DNA of 64,000 bases from CAVVFX01 sp963747535 (GTDB taxonomy: Bacteria > Acidobacteriota > Terriglobia > Bryobacterales > Bryobacteraceae), in assembly GCA_963747535.1 (NCBI GenBank), contig CAVVFX010000015.1:124001-188000 (forward strand). The letters run 5' to 3'. The notes under the pieces were generated by a model. The model was given only the letters and a program-made list of their open reading frames with translations. It ran no database searches and was not told the DNA's origin. Both the position numbers and the translations under genes were made by a program. The stretch's first letter is position 1, and every line of letters begins with the position of its first letter. Of the stretch, positions 1 to 8,089 are shown piece after piece.

Positions 1-1491
1 CCGGACGCGCGGGGCAGCGGCATTCCGCAAACCAAGTTTGCCATCTTCATCCACAACGGCTACATTTCCCTCAAGACCGTCATCGGAAAATTCCTCTGCT
101 GTTCCATCTCGCTCGCCAGCGGCATCGCACTCGGGCGCGAAGGCCCGTCCGTCCAGATCGGCGCGGGAATCGCTTCGGTTCTCGGACGCCGCTTCGGACT
201 GAGCGCCACCACCGTCCGCGACCTGGTGCCCATGGGTAGCGCAGCCGCGCTCGCCGCGGCTTTCAACACGCCCATCGCCGCGGTACTCTTCTCGCTCGAG
301 GAAGTCCTCGATGACCTGCATGCTCCCGTCCTCGGCGCAGTGGTTATCAGTTCCGCGACTTCATGGATGTTCCTGCACCTGATCCTGGGCGACGAACCTC
401 TGTTCCACGTCCCCGCCTATCATCTGGTCAGTAACATCGAGTTCGCGATTTACGCGATCCTCGGCCTCATCGGGGGACTCGGTTCGGTCGTCTTCGTCAA
501 GCTGCTACTTGCGATTCGCGCCTGGTTTCGACAGCTACCCAAGTGGACCGGTTGGTTCCAGCCGGCCATCGGCGGACTCGCGGTGGGCCTGATGGGATGG
601 TTCATGCCTGAAGTTCTGGGAGTCGGCTACGACTACGTAGAAAAAGTTCTCGGAGGCGACCTTGCGCTCAAGACCGTGGTCTTGCTCGCTCTACTGAAAA
701 TTGTGGGCACAGCCACCTGTTACGGATCGGGAAACGCCGGCGGCATCTTCGGCCCCAGCCTGTTTATCGGCGCCACGATCGGAGGAGCAGTGGGCTCGGT
801 AGCGCATTCGCTCTTTCCAGCGCAAACCGCCGGTCCCGGCGCTTATGCGTTAATCGGCATGGGAGCAGCCTTCGCCGGTATCGTCAGGACGCCGCTCACT
901 TCGGTCATCATGATTTTTGAAATGACGCGCGACTACTCCATCATCGTGCCACTGATGATCGCCAATCTGATCGCTTTCCTGGTATCGTACGGCCTCCAGC
1001 GCGAGCCGATTTACGAAGCGCTGGCTCACCAGGAAGGCATCAACCTGCCCGCCGGCGAATCGCGCGATCAGCTCGCGCGTCTCCAAGCCGGCGCATTCAT
1101 GCAACCCGAAGACCGCGCCTTTCCTCCCGACCTCGATCTCGCCGCTGCGGCCAAACGGCTGAAGGAAGCCCGCGTCAACGCCTGGCCCGTCGTCCAGGAC
1201 CATCTCCTCACGGGTATCGCCCACCTGAAGGACATGGGCGTCTTGGACGGCAGCGCCAACCGTGTCGCCAGGGACATCGTGAACCAACCGGCCGACGGGT
1301 CTGCGGCCAAGTTCCCGTTCATTTATCCCGACCAGTCACTCAGCCTGGCGCTCGAAAAAATGGGCTCGTCCGGAATCGACGCCTTGCCGGTCGTGAGCCG
1401 CGCCGATATCAGACAGTTTCTGGGAGTCCTGACCTTGCCGGACATTTTGAACGCGTACGGCGTGATGGCGTACTCGGAGCGGGAGTCCTGA
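1..1491 (+). CDS. ClC-family chloride channel/antiporter with CBS pair, 5' truncated by window edge
   Basis: Transports chloride, possibly in exchange for protons, across the inner membrane. The open frame runs in from base 1, so the true start lies upstream; 496 residues are visible. Hallmark ClC motifs are present: GSGIP at residues 5-9, GREGPSV at 45-51 with the gating glutamate E47, and GNAGGIFGPSLF near 245-256. The pair E100/E101 in FSLEEV sits where the proton-pathway glutamate of the E. coli exchanger lies, which favours an antiporter over a channel (inference). Residues of about 370-490 resemble two cytoplasmic CBS domains, which in this family bind adenine nucleotides and modulate transport. 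The TPR gene follows after 3 bases, suggesting co-transcription. Confidence 0.93.
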   Translation, partial: PDARGSGIPQTKFAIFIHNGYISLKTVIGKFLCCSISLASGIALGREGPSVQIGAGIASVLGRRFGLSATTVRDLVPMGSAAALAAAFNTPIAAVLFSLEEVLDDLHAPVLGAVVISSATSWMFLHLILGDEPLFHVPAYHLVSNIEFAIYAILGLIGGLGSVVFVKLLLAIRAWFRQLPKWTGWFQPAIGGLAVGLMGWFMPEVLGVGYDYVEKVLGGDLALKTVVLLALLKIVGTATCYGSGNAGGIFGPSLFIGATIGGAVGSVAHSLFPAQTAGPGAYALIGMGAAFAGIVRTPLTSVIMIFEMTRDYSIIVPLMIANLIAFLVSYGLQREPIYEALAHQEGINLPAGESRDQLARLQAGAFMQPEDRAFPPDLDLAAAAKRLKEARVNAWPVVQDHLLTGIAHLKDMGVLDGSANRVARDIVNQPADGSAAKFPFIYPDQSLSLALEKMGSSGIDALPVVSRADIRQFLGVLTLPDILNAYGVMAYSERES

Positions 1492-1494
1492 GCC

Positions 1495-2580
1495 GTGCCG
1501 CAGTCGACGAAACCCAACCTTCCCGCGCCAACGCTGGCACTTATCGTGCTGGCGGTAATGGCCGCACTTTATGGGGTCGACAAGTTTCTGGCTGCCCAGG
1601 AACAAAGCGAAGTCGACCAGGAAGCCTCTAGCAACTTCGCTGCCGGACAGAAGCTGCTGAATGCGGCAAAGCCGCACCAGGCCGTCGACAACTTCGCTCG
1701 TGCGCATTCGCTAGATCGCAATAATCACGAGTACCTGCTCTTTCTGGCCACGGCTCAATTGGCGGATCGCCAGTTCGCCGCGGCGCGCTCCACGCTGGAG
1801 GAAGCCCTGGAAGACGACTCCAACGACGGCCGCGCCAATCTGCTGATGGCGCGACTGCTGGCCGCGGAGGGCCGCTTCAAAGACGCCGACTCGTTCTACC
1901 ATCGCGCGATTTACGGAACGTGGCCTTCTCATGCGCCGAATCCAGCTGCCAAAGCCCGGCTTGAACTTGTCGACATGCTCGCCGATCATGGCAGCAATCA
2001 GGAGTTGCTTTCCGAACTCTTGCTGCTGGAAAACGAACCGTCTCAGGATCTGGCCACGAAGAAAAAAATCGCCGCTCTGTTCCTAAGAGCCGGATCGGCC
2101 CAACGGGCCGCCGAGGCGTACCGCAACCTGATCCACGAAGATCCGCAGGACGCGGACATCTTTGTCGGACTAGGAGAGGCGGAAATCCTGGATGGCAACT
2201 ACCATGCGGCAGAGAACGCCTTACTGAATGCCCTGCGGCGGCGGCTCGACGACCCGCAGATCCAATCCCAGTTGGGCATGGTCGCCAAACTGGCCACGCT
2301 CGATCCAACCGTGCGCCGTCTCAGCTCAGCCGAAAAATATCGCCGTAGCGTAGCGATTCTGGACCTGGTCCAGCAGGAATTGAATGCGTGTTTGCCGAAG
2401 GCGCTTGCCACGCCCGCGCCCGCTGTGCCACAAAAGCTTCAAGGGCCGGTCAATAACGAAATGGCCGAAGCTCGTTTGGACGAAGCCGAGAAACTCTGGA
2501 AACGGCGCGAGGAGGACTGCAGACAGCCTCCTTCAGCAGACGACCCGTTGCGGCTCGTGATGAAGAAGTTGTCGCAGTAG
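1495..2580 (+). CDS. membrane-anchored TPR-repeat protein
   Basis: Protein of 361 residues, apparently starting at a GTG three bases after the ClC stop. Residues 13-31 form one hydrophobic segment (LALIVLAVMAALYGVDKFL), probably an uncleaved anchor. From about 45 to 245 the helix-turn-helix pattern of tetratricopeptide repeats is clear (A..G..LL..A....A, A..L..N.E, A..Y..L...P.DA), so it is probably a protein-protein interaction scaffold on the periplasmic side. The C-terminal 100 residues are less regular. No enzymatic motif is visible. The tight spacing suggests it is made together with the ClC transporter, but a functional link is unproven. Confidence 0.8.
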   Translation: MPQSTKPNLPAPTLALIVLAVMAALYGVDKFLAAQEQSEVDQEASSNFAAGQKLLNAAKPHQAVDNFARAHSLDRNNHEYLLFLATAQLADRQFAAARSTLEEALEDDSNDGRANLLMARLLAAEGRFKDADSFYHRAIYGTWPSHAPNPAAKARLELVDMLADHGSNQELLSELLLLENEPSQDLATKKKIAALFLRAGSAQRAAEAYRNLIHEDPQDADIFVGLGEAEILDGNYHAAENALLNALRRRLDDPQIQSQLGMVAKLATLDPTVRRLSSAEKYRRSVAILDLVQQELNACLPKALATPAPAVPQKLQGPVNNEMAEARLDEAEKLWKRREEDCRQPPSADDPLRLVMKKLSQ

Positions 2581-2595
2581 GCAAGCCGCAAAATA

Positions 2596-2623
2596 CACAG
2601 ACTGAAGAGGTAGTTGCAGAATT
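2596..2623 (+). repeat. dispersed repeat, first copy (cf. 21027)
   Basis: A 28-base stretch beginning CACAGACTGAAGAGG and continuing TAGTTGCAGAATT matches the stretch at 21027 with three differences. Both copies lie just downstream of plus-strand stop codons. At 21027 it forms one arm of a long hairpin; here the opposite arm is missing or degraded. Confidence 0.6.
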
Positions 2624-2755
2624 GAAAGAAAGGTTTGATGGTTGCTGTCTTGGTACCGTGGGCGATCAATCCTCGCTGCAGCCGGCATTCAGCCGCACGA
2701 GCACGCCGCGAAGGCGCGCTCCAAAGGGGTCTGAAACTGCCGGTCACGGCCCCCC

Positions 2756-2819
2756 GTGGAGCAGACCATCGTTTTTTTGCGGTCTGCCGGCTGCAGAGCA
2801 GCCTCCGACAGACTAAAGT
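2756..2819 (+). repeat. A-family palindromic repeat (core GCAGACC..GGTCTGC)
   Basis: GTGGAGCAGACCATCG is followed by a run of T and GCGGTCTGC, so 2761-2767 pairs with 2781-2787. The flank GGCTGCAGAGCAGCC forms a second short stem. The same module recurs at 4317-4369, 8041-8068, 46356-46387, 49175-49242 and, degenerate, 50663-50696. It lies between the convergent TPR and permease genes, so it may also serve as a terminator. Confidence 0.75.
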
Positions 2820-2837
2820 CCGTCACACAAGGGCGCG

Positions 2838-4154
2838 TTAACTCTTACCCAGGTAGTAGAACCGGACCAGAAACAATGTGGTCAGCACGTAAACCATCCA
2901 GTTCACCTCGCGAAACTTGCCGCGGAGGATATGCATCACGGTGTAAGCTGTGAATCCGAACGCCAGCCCGTTCGCGATGCTGAACGTCAACGGAATCGCC
3001 AGCATGGTGAGGAACGCGGGGATCGCTACCAGCGTGTCGTCCCACGCGATTTCGGTGACGGTGGTCATCATCATGCTTCCGACGATGATCAGTGCCGGCG
3101 CGGTCGCCGCTGCCGGGAGTACGCCGGCCAGGGGCGCGACCCCCATCGCAACCAGAAACAGCAGGCCGACTACAATGGCCGTCACGCCCGACCGCCCGCC
3201 GGCCGCGACCCCTGCCGCGCTCTCGATGTAGCTCACGACCGTTGACGTTCCCGCCAGCGAACCCACCACGGTGGCCGACGCATCGGAGAATAGAATCCGG
3301 TTGATGCGTGGAATGCGATGCGCGCGGTCGAAAAGGCCCGCCTTCTTGCCGACGGCTACAAGCGTCCCAACGTTGTCAAACAGGTCCACGAAGAGAAACA
3401 CGAAGACGATCTCGAGCAGTCCGATTCCCGCGGCGGCGCGAATGTCCAGACGGAATGCCGTAGCCGAGATGTCGTTGAAGTTATATGGCTGCGGCGCCCA
3501 TTTCAATTGACCCGTCAGGAATGAGAGCAGCGACGTCGCGACAATCCCGATGAGGATTGCGGCGCGCACTCGCCAAGCCAGGAGAACGCCCATCGTCACC
3601 AGGCCGAAAATCGCCAGGAGCGTCTGTGGCTCTCTCAGGTTGCCCAGCGCTACCATCGTCGCCGGACGAGGGACAATAATGCCGGACTCGCGGAAGCCAA
3701 TCAGGGCGATGAACAGGCCGACTCCCGAGGCTACGGCAGCGTACAGCTCGTGAGGAATCGCCGACACAATCAGTTGCCGTACGCCTACAGCTGTGAGAAT
3801 CAGGAACGCTATGCCGGACAGAAACACTGCGCCTAGAGCCGTCTGCCAAGGTACACCCATCCCCTTTACTACCGAGAACGTAAAATAGGCATTGAGGCCC
3901 ATTCCAGGCGCGAGGGCGATCGGATACCGTGCGAAGATTCCCATGCACAAACTGCCGAAAGCTGCTGAAAGGCACGTCGCTGCGGTGACTGCGGCCAGTG
4001 GCATGCCTGCCTCATGCAGTATGGAAGGATTGACGAAGACAATATACGCCATCGTCATGAAGGTCGTCAGCCCGGCCAGGATCTCGGTTCGCCAGCCGGT
4101 TTGTAATGCCGCGAAATCAAAGTACTCCTCCGCGCGTCGGATGATGGAAGACAT
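2838..4154 (-). CDS. AzgA/PbuG-type purine permease (NCS2 superfamily)
   Basis: Integral inner-membrane transporter of 438 residues, the usual length for the adenine/guanine/hypoxanthine branch of the nucleobase-cation symporters. The start MSSIIRRAEEYFDF followed by EILAGLTTFMTMAYIVFVNP is the characteristic opening of this branch. The segment GMGLNAYFTF in TM3 and the stretch DLFDNVGTLVAVG in the second half match conserved family regions that line the substrate site. About a dozen hydrophobic helices can be traced. It probably imports purine bases with protons. Substrate specificity cannot be set from sequence alone. The start codon overlaps, on the other strand, the first possible ATG of the next gene. 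Confidence 0.92.
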   Translation of the reverse strand: MSSIIRRAEEYFDFAALQTGWRTEILAGLTTFMTMAYIVFVNPSILHEAGMPLAAVTAATCLSAAFGSLCMGIFARYPIALAPGMGLNAYFTFSVVKGMGVPWQTALGAVFLSGIAFLILTAVGVRQLIVSAIPHELYAAVASGVGLFIALIGFRESGIIVPRPATMVALGNLREPQTLLAIFGLVTMGVLLAWRVRAAILIGIVATSLLSFLTGQLKWAPQPYNFNDISATAFRLDIRAAAGIGLLEIVFVFLFVDLFDNVGTLVAVGKKAGLFDRAHRIPRINRILFSDASATVVGSLAGTSTVVSYIESAAGVAAGGRSGVTAIVVGLLFLVAMGVAPLAGVLPAAATAPALIIVGSMMMTTVTEIAWDDTLVAIPAFLTMLAIPLTFSIANGLAFGFTAYTVMHILRGKFREVNWMVYVLTTLFLVRFYYLGKS

Positions 4155-5535
4155 GAATTATCTGACCGTAACACAGACTTTAAAGATACTTGCCAACTTA
4201 GGCAATGCAGATTCTGCGGCGGTCAATCTTTCGCGCAGCCGTCTTTTTGGCGGCTGTTTCCGCCAGCGAATGGGTCGTCGCACCAAGCAAAAGCCGGCTC
4301 TCCAGAAACTGTGCCGTTCAGAGGCTGCTCTGCTGCCGGCAGACCACAAAAAACGATGGTCTACCCCACGGTTAGCGGCTGAAAGCCGGCTGCAGCCGGG
4401 ATTGCCTGCCCCACAGTTACCAAGCGCCTCTTTGGTCTGTATCCTTGCAATGGCCCTGCCGCTCGCGGCGGCTGACAATGCTCAACTTCTCGCCGAGTTT
4501 CAGAAAACCAAGCCGGATGTCTCCGAGGTTCACGTCTTAACGGAACAACCGCTGCTGGTCGCAGTTAGCGGAAAACAGGGGACCCGGGAGATTCCGGCCA
4601 CTTGGGCTCGAGGTGAACTGCTCGGCATATTTGCGCATCGCGGCGATCAGATCGTGCCCATCTCGATCCAACCGAATGAAGAGTTCCCGACCGCGGTGTG
4701 GATCGAGAAGCAGAGTCCGGATTCCATTACTTTCGGACTGGCCGACCCGGACGTTGGCAGGCTCTCCGGTAACCTCAAGATCTTCTTCGATCCGAAGACC
4801 TATTTCCCCAGGCGCATCGTGCAGTTCGCACCGGTGAACGTTCGGGGCATTCGACTCGTGAATGGAATGATCACTCTCCTGGGCAGCGATGGCAATCAGG
4901 AGTTCAGCGCCCAGGAACATAACGGCGTTTGGCGCGTCTCCGTTTCACCTGGAATACCGCCGCCAACGGTAGCGCCGCCACTGGTTGGAAGTGGCGCGCC
5001 AGTGCCGCCGATGCCGGTGTCGACGATCGCACAGTTTGAGCAGGCGCGGTCTGCAAGAGCCAAACAGATACCGCCGGAAGTTCCTAGAGAGGTCGCCGAA
5101 ACGGTCGGACCTTACCAGCGCGTCGGCCGGAAAATCTGGATTGGCAAGACGTTCTATGACGTCGACGGATCGGTCGGGGTAGGCGACATCGGTTACTTCG
5201 ACGAGACCACCCAGAATTGGGTGTTTCTGCATATTCCGGAGATGGCGGATTGGTCCACCTCAGCCCTGCTGGTAGAGGCGGACACGATCTGGGTAGGATT
5301 GGTTCGACACGGTGAGGGCATGAGTGAGCCGGGCGGGCTTCTGCACTACAGCCTGACCGCTCACAAGGCAACCAGGATTCCTCTACCGGACGTGATCGAC
5401 AAGATCATCCGGTTCCGCACCCGCATCTACTGCGGAACCTCGCGCGGATTCGCCATCGTGGAGCAGACCCAAGTGCACAGATTCGAGTTTGAACCGCAGC
5501 TGGATGGCTCGTACGCAGTCACGCCTGTGATTTAA
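4153..5535 (+). CDS. secreted protein of unknown function; N-terminus uncertain
   Basis: I do not recognise the family. The frame is open from upstream of 4153 to 5535, but the protein-like part starts around 4450 (ATG, MALPLAAADN), just after a hydrophobic stretch SLVCILAMALPLAAA that looks like the end of a signal peptide. The 300 bases before it contain an A-family repeat (4317-4369) read in frame, so the original start and signal region may have been remodelled by the repeat. The mature part carries a Pro-rich linker (about 4950-5010) and a C-terminal half with repeated aromatic strands (GRKIWIGKTFYDVDG, LLVEADTIWVGLVRHG), perhaps a beta-propeller (inference). Its 3' end overlaps the convergent neighbour by 17 bases. 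Confidence 0.6.
   Translation: MNYLTVTQTLKILANLGNADSAAVNLSRSRLFGGCFRQRMGRRTKQKPALQKLCRSEAALLPADHKKRWSTPRLAAESRLQPGLPAPQLPSASLVCILAMALPLAAADNAQLLAEFQKTKPDVSEVHVLTEQPLLVAVSGKQGTREIPATWARGELLGIFAHRGDQIVPISIQPNEEFPTAVWIEKQSPDSITFGLADPDVGRLSGNLKIFFDPKTYFPRRIVQFAPVNVRGIRLVNGMITLLGSDGNQEFSAQEHNGVWRVSVSPGIPPPTVAPPLVGSGAPVPPMPVSTIAQFEQARSARAKQIPPEVPREVAETVGPYQRVGRKIWIGKTFYDVDGSVGVGDIGYFDETTQNWVFLHIPEMADWSTSALLVEADTIWVGLVRHGEGMSEPGGLLHYSLTAHKATRIPLPDVIDKIIRFRTRIYCGTSRGFAIVEQTQVHRFEFEPQLDGSYAVTPVI
4317..4369 (-). repeat. A-family palindromic repeat inside the 5' part of an ORF
   Basis: Reverse-complement copy of the module at 2756: GCAGACCACAAAAAACGATG followed by GTCTACCCCAC, preceded by GGCTGCTCTGCTGCC. 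One stem base pair is lost (CTAC instead of CTGC). It lies within the open frame of 4153-5535 and upstream of its likely true start. Confidence 0.75.
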
Positions 5536-6613
5536 CGCAGGCTCCCAACTTCTTGGCGAAGGCCAGACTCCGCTCCAGGTCGACGCGCTGCTGCTCCTTG
5601 AGCGCGGCGGTATATTCCGGCGGTTTTTTGCCTGCGGTATCCTCCATGATCATCGTGCCGCTGAAGGGATGTCCCGATTTCGCGAGTGCGACGAAGCGGG
5701 AGAAATCCGCGGCTGAAGTCTTGGGGAAAATCTTCCAGAAATCCTCTTCGAGATACGGAATCACTTCCGGCGGACGTCCCGTGATGATCTCGAGCTGGAT
5801 CGCGGCCTGCGGGCAAAGCTTCTGGTAGGTCGCGAAAAACTTGTCCCAATTGATCACGCCGTCGCCTAACGCCACCCAATGGTACACGGCACCGCGCGGG
5901 TGTTCGTAGATAATCGTGTCGCGGATATGGGTGGTCACCACATAAGGTCCGAGCACCTCCAGGGTGAGTTGCGGATCTTCGATGGCCTGAATGGGATTGC
6001 CGCAATCGAGGTTCGATCCCACGAAATCCTTGCCGGATTCCTCGATCAGCATGACCGTCTCGCGCGCCTGCATGTCGCCGGCGTGATTCTCGATGGCGAT
6101 CTTCACGCCCAGGTCCAGCGCCTGGGACCGGACGTTGCGGAAGACCTTGACGGTGGCGGCGATGTACTCCTCGATGGGGCGGCCGGTGCGGCGATCGTCG
6201 CGGCTGCCCATGAAACAACGCATGGAATGCGCGCCCAGAGTCTTGGCCACGGTCAGCCCTTTGACAACATATTGTTCCGCAGTCTCGGCGCCAGGCTTCC
6301 ACGACTTCGAAATCGGACAGACGCAGCCGATCCCGGTATCGAGCTGCATGCCGAGTCCCTCAGCGTGCGCGCGCACCTGCTTTAGATGCTCCGGATCGAG
6401 GCTCGCATAGTTATCGAGACTGGAGAGTTGCAGCGTGTCGAGCTTGAGCTTGGCCGCATAGTCGATCAGCTGCAAATCCTTCCAGCCGAAGGCCCGAATG
6501 GAATAAGTGTCGAAGCCCAGCCGGATTCCGTGGGCCGGATGGGCGTCCGCGGCGACGGCGCTCGCGGCTGCAGCAGCGCCGCCCAGAGTTTGAACAAAGG
6601 TACGTCGGTTCAT
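5519..6613 (-). CDS. Tat-exported sugar isomerase/epimerase-like TIM barrel
   Basis: Protein of 364 residues of the xylose isomerase-like/AP endonuclease 2 superfamily. The N-terminus MNRRTFVQTLGGAAAAASAV is a twin-arginine signal (NRRTF) with a short hydrophobic stretch, so the enzyme is probably folded before export to the periplasm. The barrel shows IRLGFDTYSIRAFGW at strand 1, IAIENHAGDM (a metal-ligand type strand, Glu plus His), VGSNLDCGNP and VTTHIRDTI further on, and LEIITGRPPE as the late glutamate strand. Members isomerise or epimerise sugars or inositols; the substrate is unknown here. A second, distinct Tat-type relative lies at 48173-49162. Confidence 0.82.
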   Translation of the reverse strand: MNRRTFVQTLGGAAAAASAVAADAHPAHGIRLGFDTYSIRAFGWKDLQLIDYAAKLKLDTLQLSSLDNYASLDPEHLKQVRAHAEGLGMQLDTGIGCVCPISKSWKPGAETAEQYVVKGLTVAKTLGAHSMRCFMGSRDDRRTGRPIEEYIAATVKVFRNVRSQALDLGVKIAIENHAGDMQARETVMLIEESGKDFVGSNLDCGNPIQAIEDPQLTLEVLGPYVVTTHIRDTIIYEHPRGAVYHWVALGDGVINWDKFFATYQKLCPQAAIQLEIITGRPPEVIPYLEEDFWKIFPKTSAADFSRFVALAKSGHPFSGTMIMEDTAGKKPPEYTAALKEQQRVDLERSLAFAKKLGACVKSQA

Positions 6614-7076
6614 GAGTTGTCAGCTATCAGTTGGCTATTCATATCTTAAGACCGTTGCGGGATCAACGCGCGCGACCGACCTCCCCGGCAGCACCATGAG
6701 TTTGTGCTACTAAACGCCAGATTCCTTGAGGCAGAAAACTTGTTGTCTTTGCGTCAAGTTTTACGCAGCCAGTCTGGCCTGTTGCACCCAAGATTCGACC
6801 TCCTGTTCGAGTTTATCGAAACTGCGGCGCAAGGTCCCACTCATGGAGGTTATTGAATACCTTCCATCTCATGAACGCAAGCGGAGCCTGCGATCAGTTT
6901 GCTTGCGCGTTGGCGTTTCGGCGCATTAGCAGTTGGGTCAAGACAGATGCTCCCTCTGCGCCCTCTGCGTCTCTGCGGTCAATCATTGAACCGGACGCTG
7001 GGGTGGACCGCAGAGGCGCGGAGGTCGCAGAGAAAAGGAGCCCAGGGGAGAAGAGCAACAAGGATAAACTCATGCG
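6614..7076. other. gene-poor stretch with one hairpin and a tiny minus-strand ORF
   Basis: No convincing full-length gene. A 27-codon minus-strand ORF at 6761-6844 (starts MSGTLRRSF, contains FDKLEQEVESW) reads like protein and may be the remnant of a larger gene. The imperfect hairpin at 6949-7041 occupies the end of the stretch, directly before the first GxxExxY gene. Confidence 0.5.
6949..7041. repeat. long imperfect hairpin (CTCTGCG type) upstream of a GxxExxY gene
   Basis: Left arm 6949-6980 is built of CCTCTGCG units ending TCTCTGCGGTC. Right arm 7006-7041 starts GACCGCAGAGGCGCGGAGG and ends AGGAGC. The arms pair along about 30 positions with a few mismatches and one AAAA bulge; the loop is 25 bases. 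The GxxExxY gene starts 36 bases further on. Confidence 0.8.
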
Positions 7077-7399
7077 ATGAAGGTCAATGAAGTCACGGAG
7101 GCAATTATCGGCGCTGCCATAGAAGTGCATCGCACGATTGGGCCTGGACTGCAGGAATCTGCTTATGTCCAATGTCTTGGTTACGAATTAGCTTTGCGCC
7201 AAATACCCTTCCAGTGGGAACTGCCGCTGCCGGTACAATACAAGGGACTTAAACTCGATTGTGGCTATCGGCTCGATCTGGTCGTGGCGGACGCCGTGGT
7301 AGTGGAGGTCAAGGCCGTTGATCGCATCACCCCCTCTTCAACGTTCCGCTATTGCGTGATGGCATTGTACGGCGGGTGCTGGCATTCGATGAGTCCTAG
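7077..7399 (+). pseudogene. GxxExxY family protein (PD-(D/E)XK-like), internal deletion
   Basis: N-terminal three quarters match the GxxExxY family well: VTEAIIGAAIEVHRTIGPGL, ESAYVQCLGYELALR, the signature YKGLKLDCGYRLDLVV and VVVEVKAVDRI, the last two carrying the D...ExK residues expected of a nuclease-like core. After VDRI the frame leaves the family. In another frame the true family C-terminus FNVPLLRDGIVRRVLAFDES appears, ending in TAG at 7397-7399. The segment normally between them (about 25 residues, PIHEAQ..TYLKL..) is missing, so the gene has an internal deletion that also shifts the frame. Read without correction it would give 116 residues ending at 7427. The family has no settled function. 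Confidence 0.82.
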
Positions 7400-7439
7400 C
7401 TCGTTTAGTGTAGTGTCCACGAAATAACTGGACAATGGG

Positions 7440-7554
7440 ATTCGTGTGCATCCGTGTCCATCCGTGGCCTGAGCAACATTTTTTCTGAGGTTTTCGCCCA
7501 CCTTGCGCCACTCATGCACAATGGGGCCACGGATGGACACGGATGCACACGAAT
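7440..7554. repeat. perfect 30-bp hairpin whose right arm contains a start codon
   Basis: Left arm 7440-7469 (ATTCGTGTGCATCCGTGTCC and on) and right arm 7525-7554 (GGCCACGGATGGACACGGAT and on) are exact reverse complements, separated by a 55-base loop. The ATG at 7533, inside the right arm, opens the GxxExxY frame that follows, so its first residues MDTDAHE are encoded by the repeat. Confidence 0.9.
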
Positions 7555-7892
7555 GGGAATCAGATCTGACGGAGGTCGTGATCGGCGCTGGTTTCCTGGA
7601 GAAGGTCTACGAACGAGCTCTGATCCATGAGCTTGCTCTACGGGTGTCTGCGCCAAGGCTCAGGTTTCATTCCCGATCTCTTACAAAGGGAAGTACCTCG
7701 GCGAGTATGCGGCCGATCTAGTGGTCGGCGAAAAGGTCATCGTCGAGTTGAAGTGCGTGGACCGCTTTGCCAATGAGCATCTGGCGCAGTGTATTAATTA
7801 ATTATTTAAAGGCATCACGTCTGAGCGTGGCGCTGCTCATCAACTTCCAGAAGCCCGAGGTGGAATGGAAACGAGTCCTCCTGGATCGCTAA
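7533..7892 (+). pseudogene. second GxxExxY family gene, decayed by at least three lesions
   Basis: The start ATG lies in the right arm of the hairpin. The frame reads MDTDAHEW..DLTEVVIGAG, FLEKVYERALIHELALR, then shifts. The family sequence resumes in another frame as GVCAKAQVSFPISYKGKYLG, EYAADLVVGEKVIVELKCVD and RFANEHLAQCIN. A stop at the duplicated TAATTAATTA near 7795-7805 interrupts it, and LKASRLSVALLINFQKPEVE, WKRVLLDR completes it to the TAA at 7890-7892. Lesions: about ten codons missing after VVIGA (the IEVHR.LG part), a one-base deletion near 7640 and a four-base tandem duplication near 7797. It was therefore once a complete member. Only fragments can now be translated. Confidence 0.8.
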
Positions 7893-8040
7893 TTTCGTAG
7901 ATTTACACCGGCGATCGTTCTGTCCAGTTATTTCCTGTCCAGTTATTTCGTGGATGCTAAACGCTAGAATCTTTGCGCGTCGCGACGATTTGGTAGGCGC
8001 CAAAGCGGCTGCCGGGCAGCCCGACCCAGAGGGTGCCCCG

Positions 8041-8068
8041 GACCACAAAAAACGATGGTCTGCCCCAC
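8041..8068 (-). repeat. A-family palindromic repeat
   Basis: GACCACAAAAAACGATGGTC followed by TGCCCCAC. Same core and same loop as the copies at 4317 and 46356. It lies just downstream of the SGNH hydrolase stop codon (read on the minus strand). Confidence 0.75.
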
Positions 8069-8089
8069 GGCGGGTTGCGCGAAGGCGCG

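Larger units (their letters stand above)
7416..7954. mobile_element. candidate small element bounded by 19-bp perfect inverted repeats
   Basis: TCCACGAAATAACTGGACA at 7416-7434 is exactly inverted at 7936-7954; a partial extra copy of the right end (TGTCCAGTTATTTC) sits at 7921-7934. Between them lie the hairpin 7440-7554 and the decayed GxxExxY gene 7533-7892. There is no transposase, so if mobile it would be non-autonomous. No target-site duplication is obvious next to the ends. Confidence 0.5.

Noticed and set aside
3892..4152. Upstream extension of the 4153-5535 frame
   Set aside because: It lies entirely inside the purine permease gene on the other strand.
7077..7427. Treating the 116-residue frame as an intact GxxExxY protein
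   Set aside because: The last 35 residues do not fit the family, while the correct C-terminus is visible in another frame.
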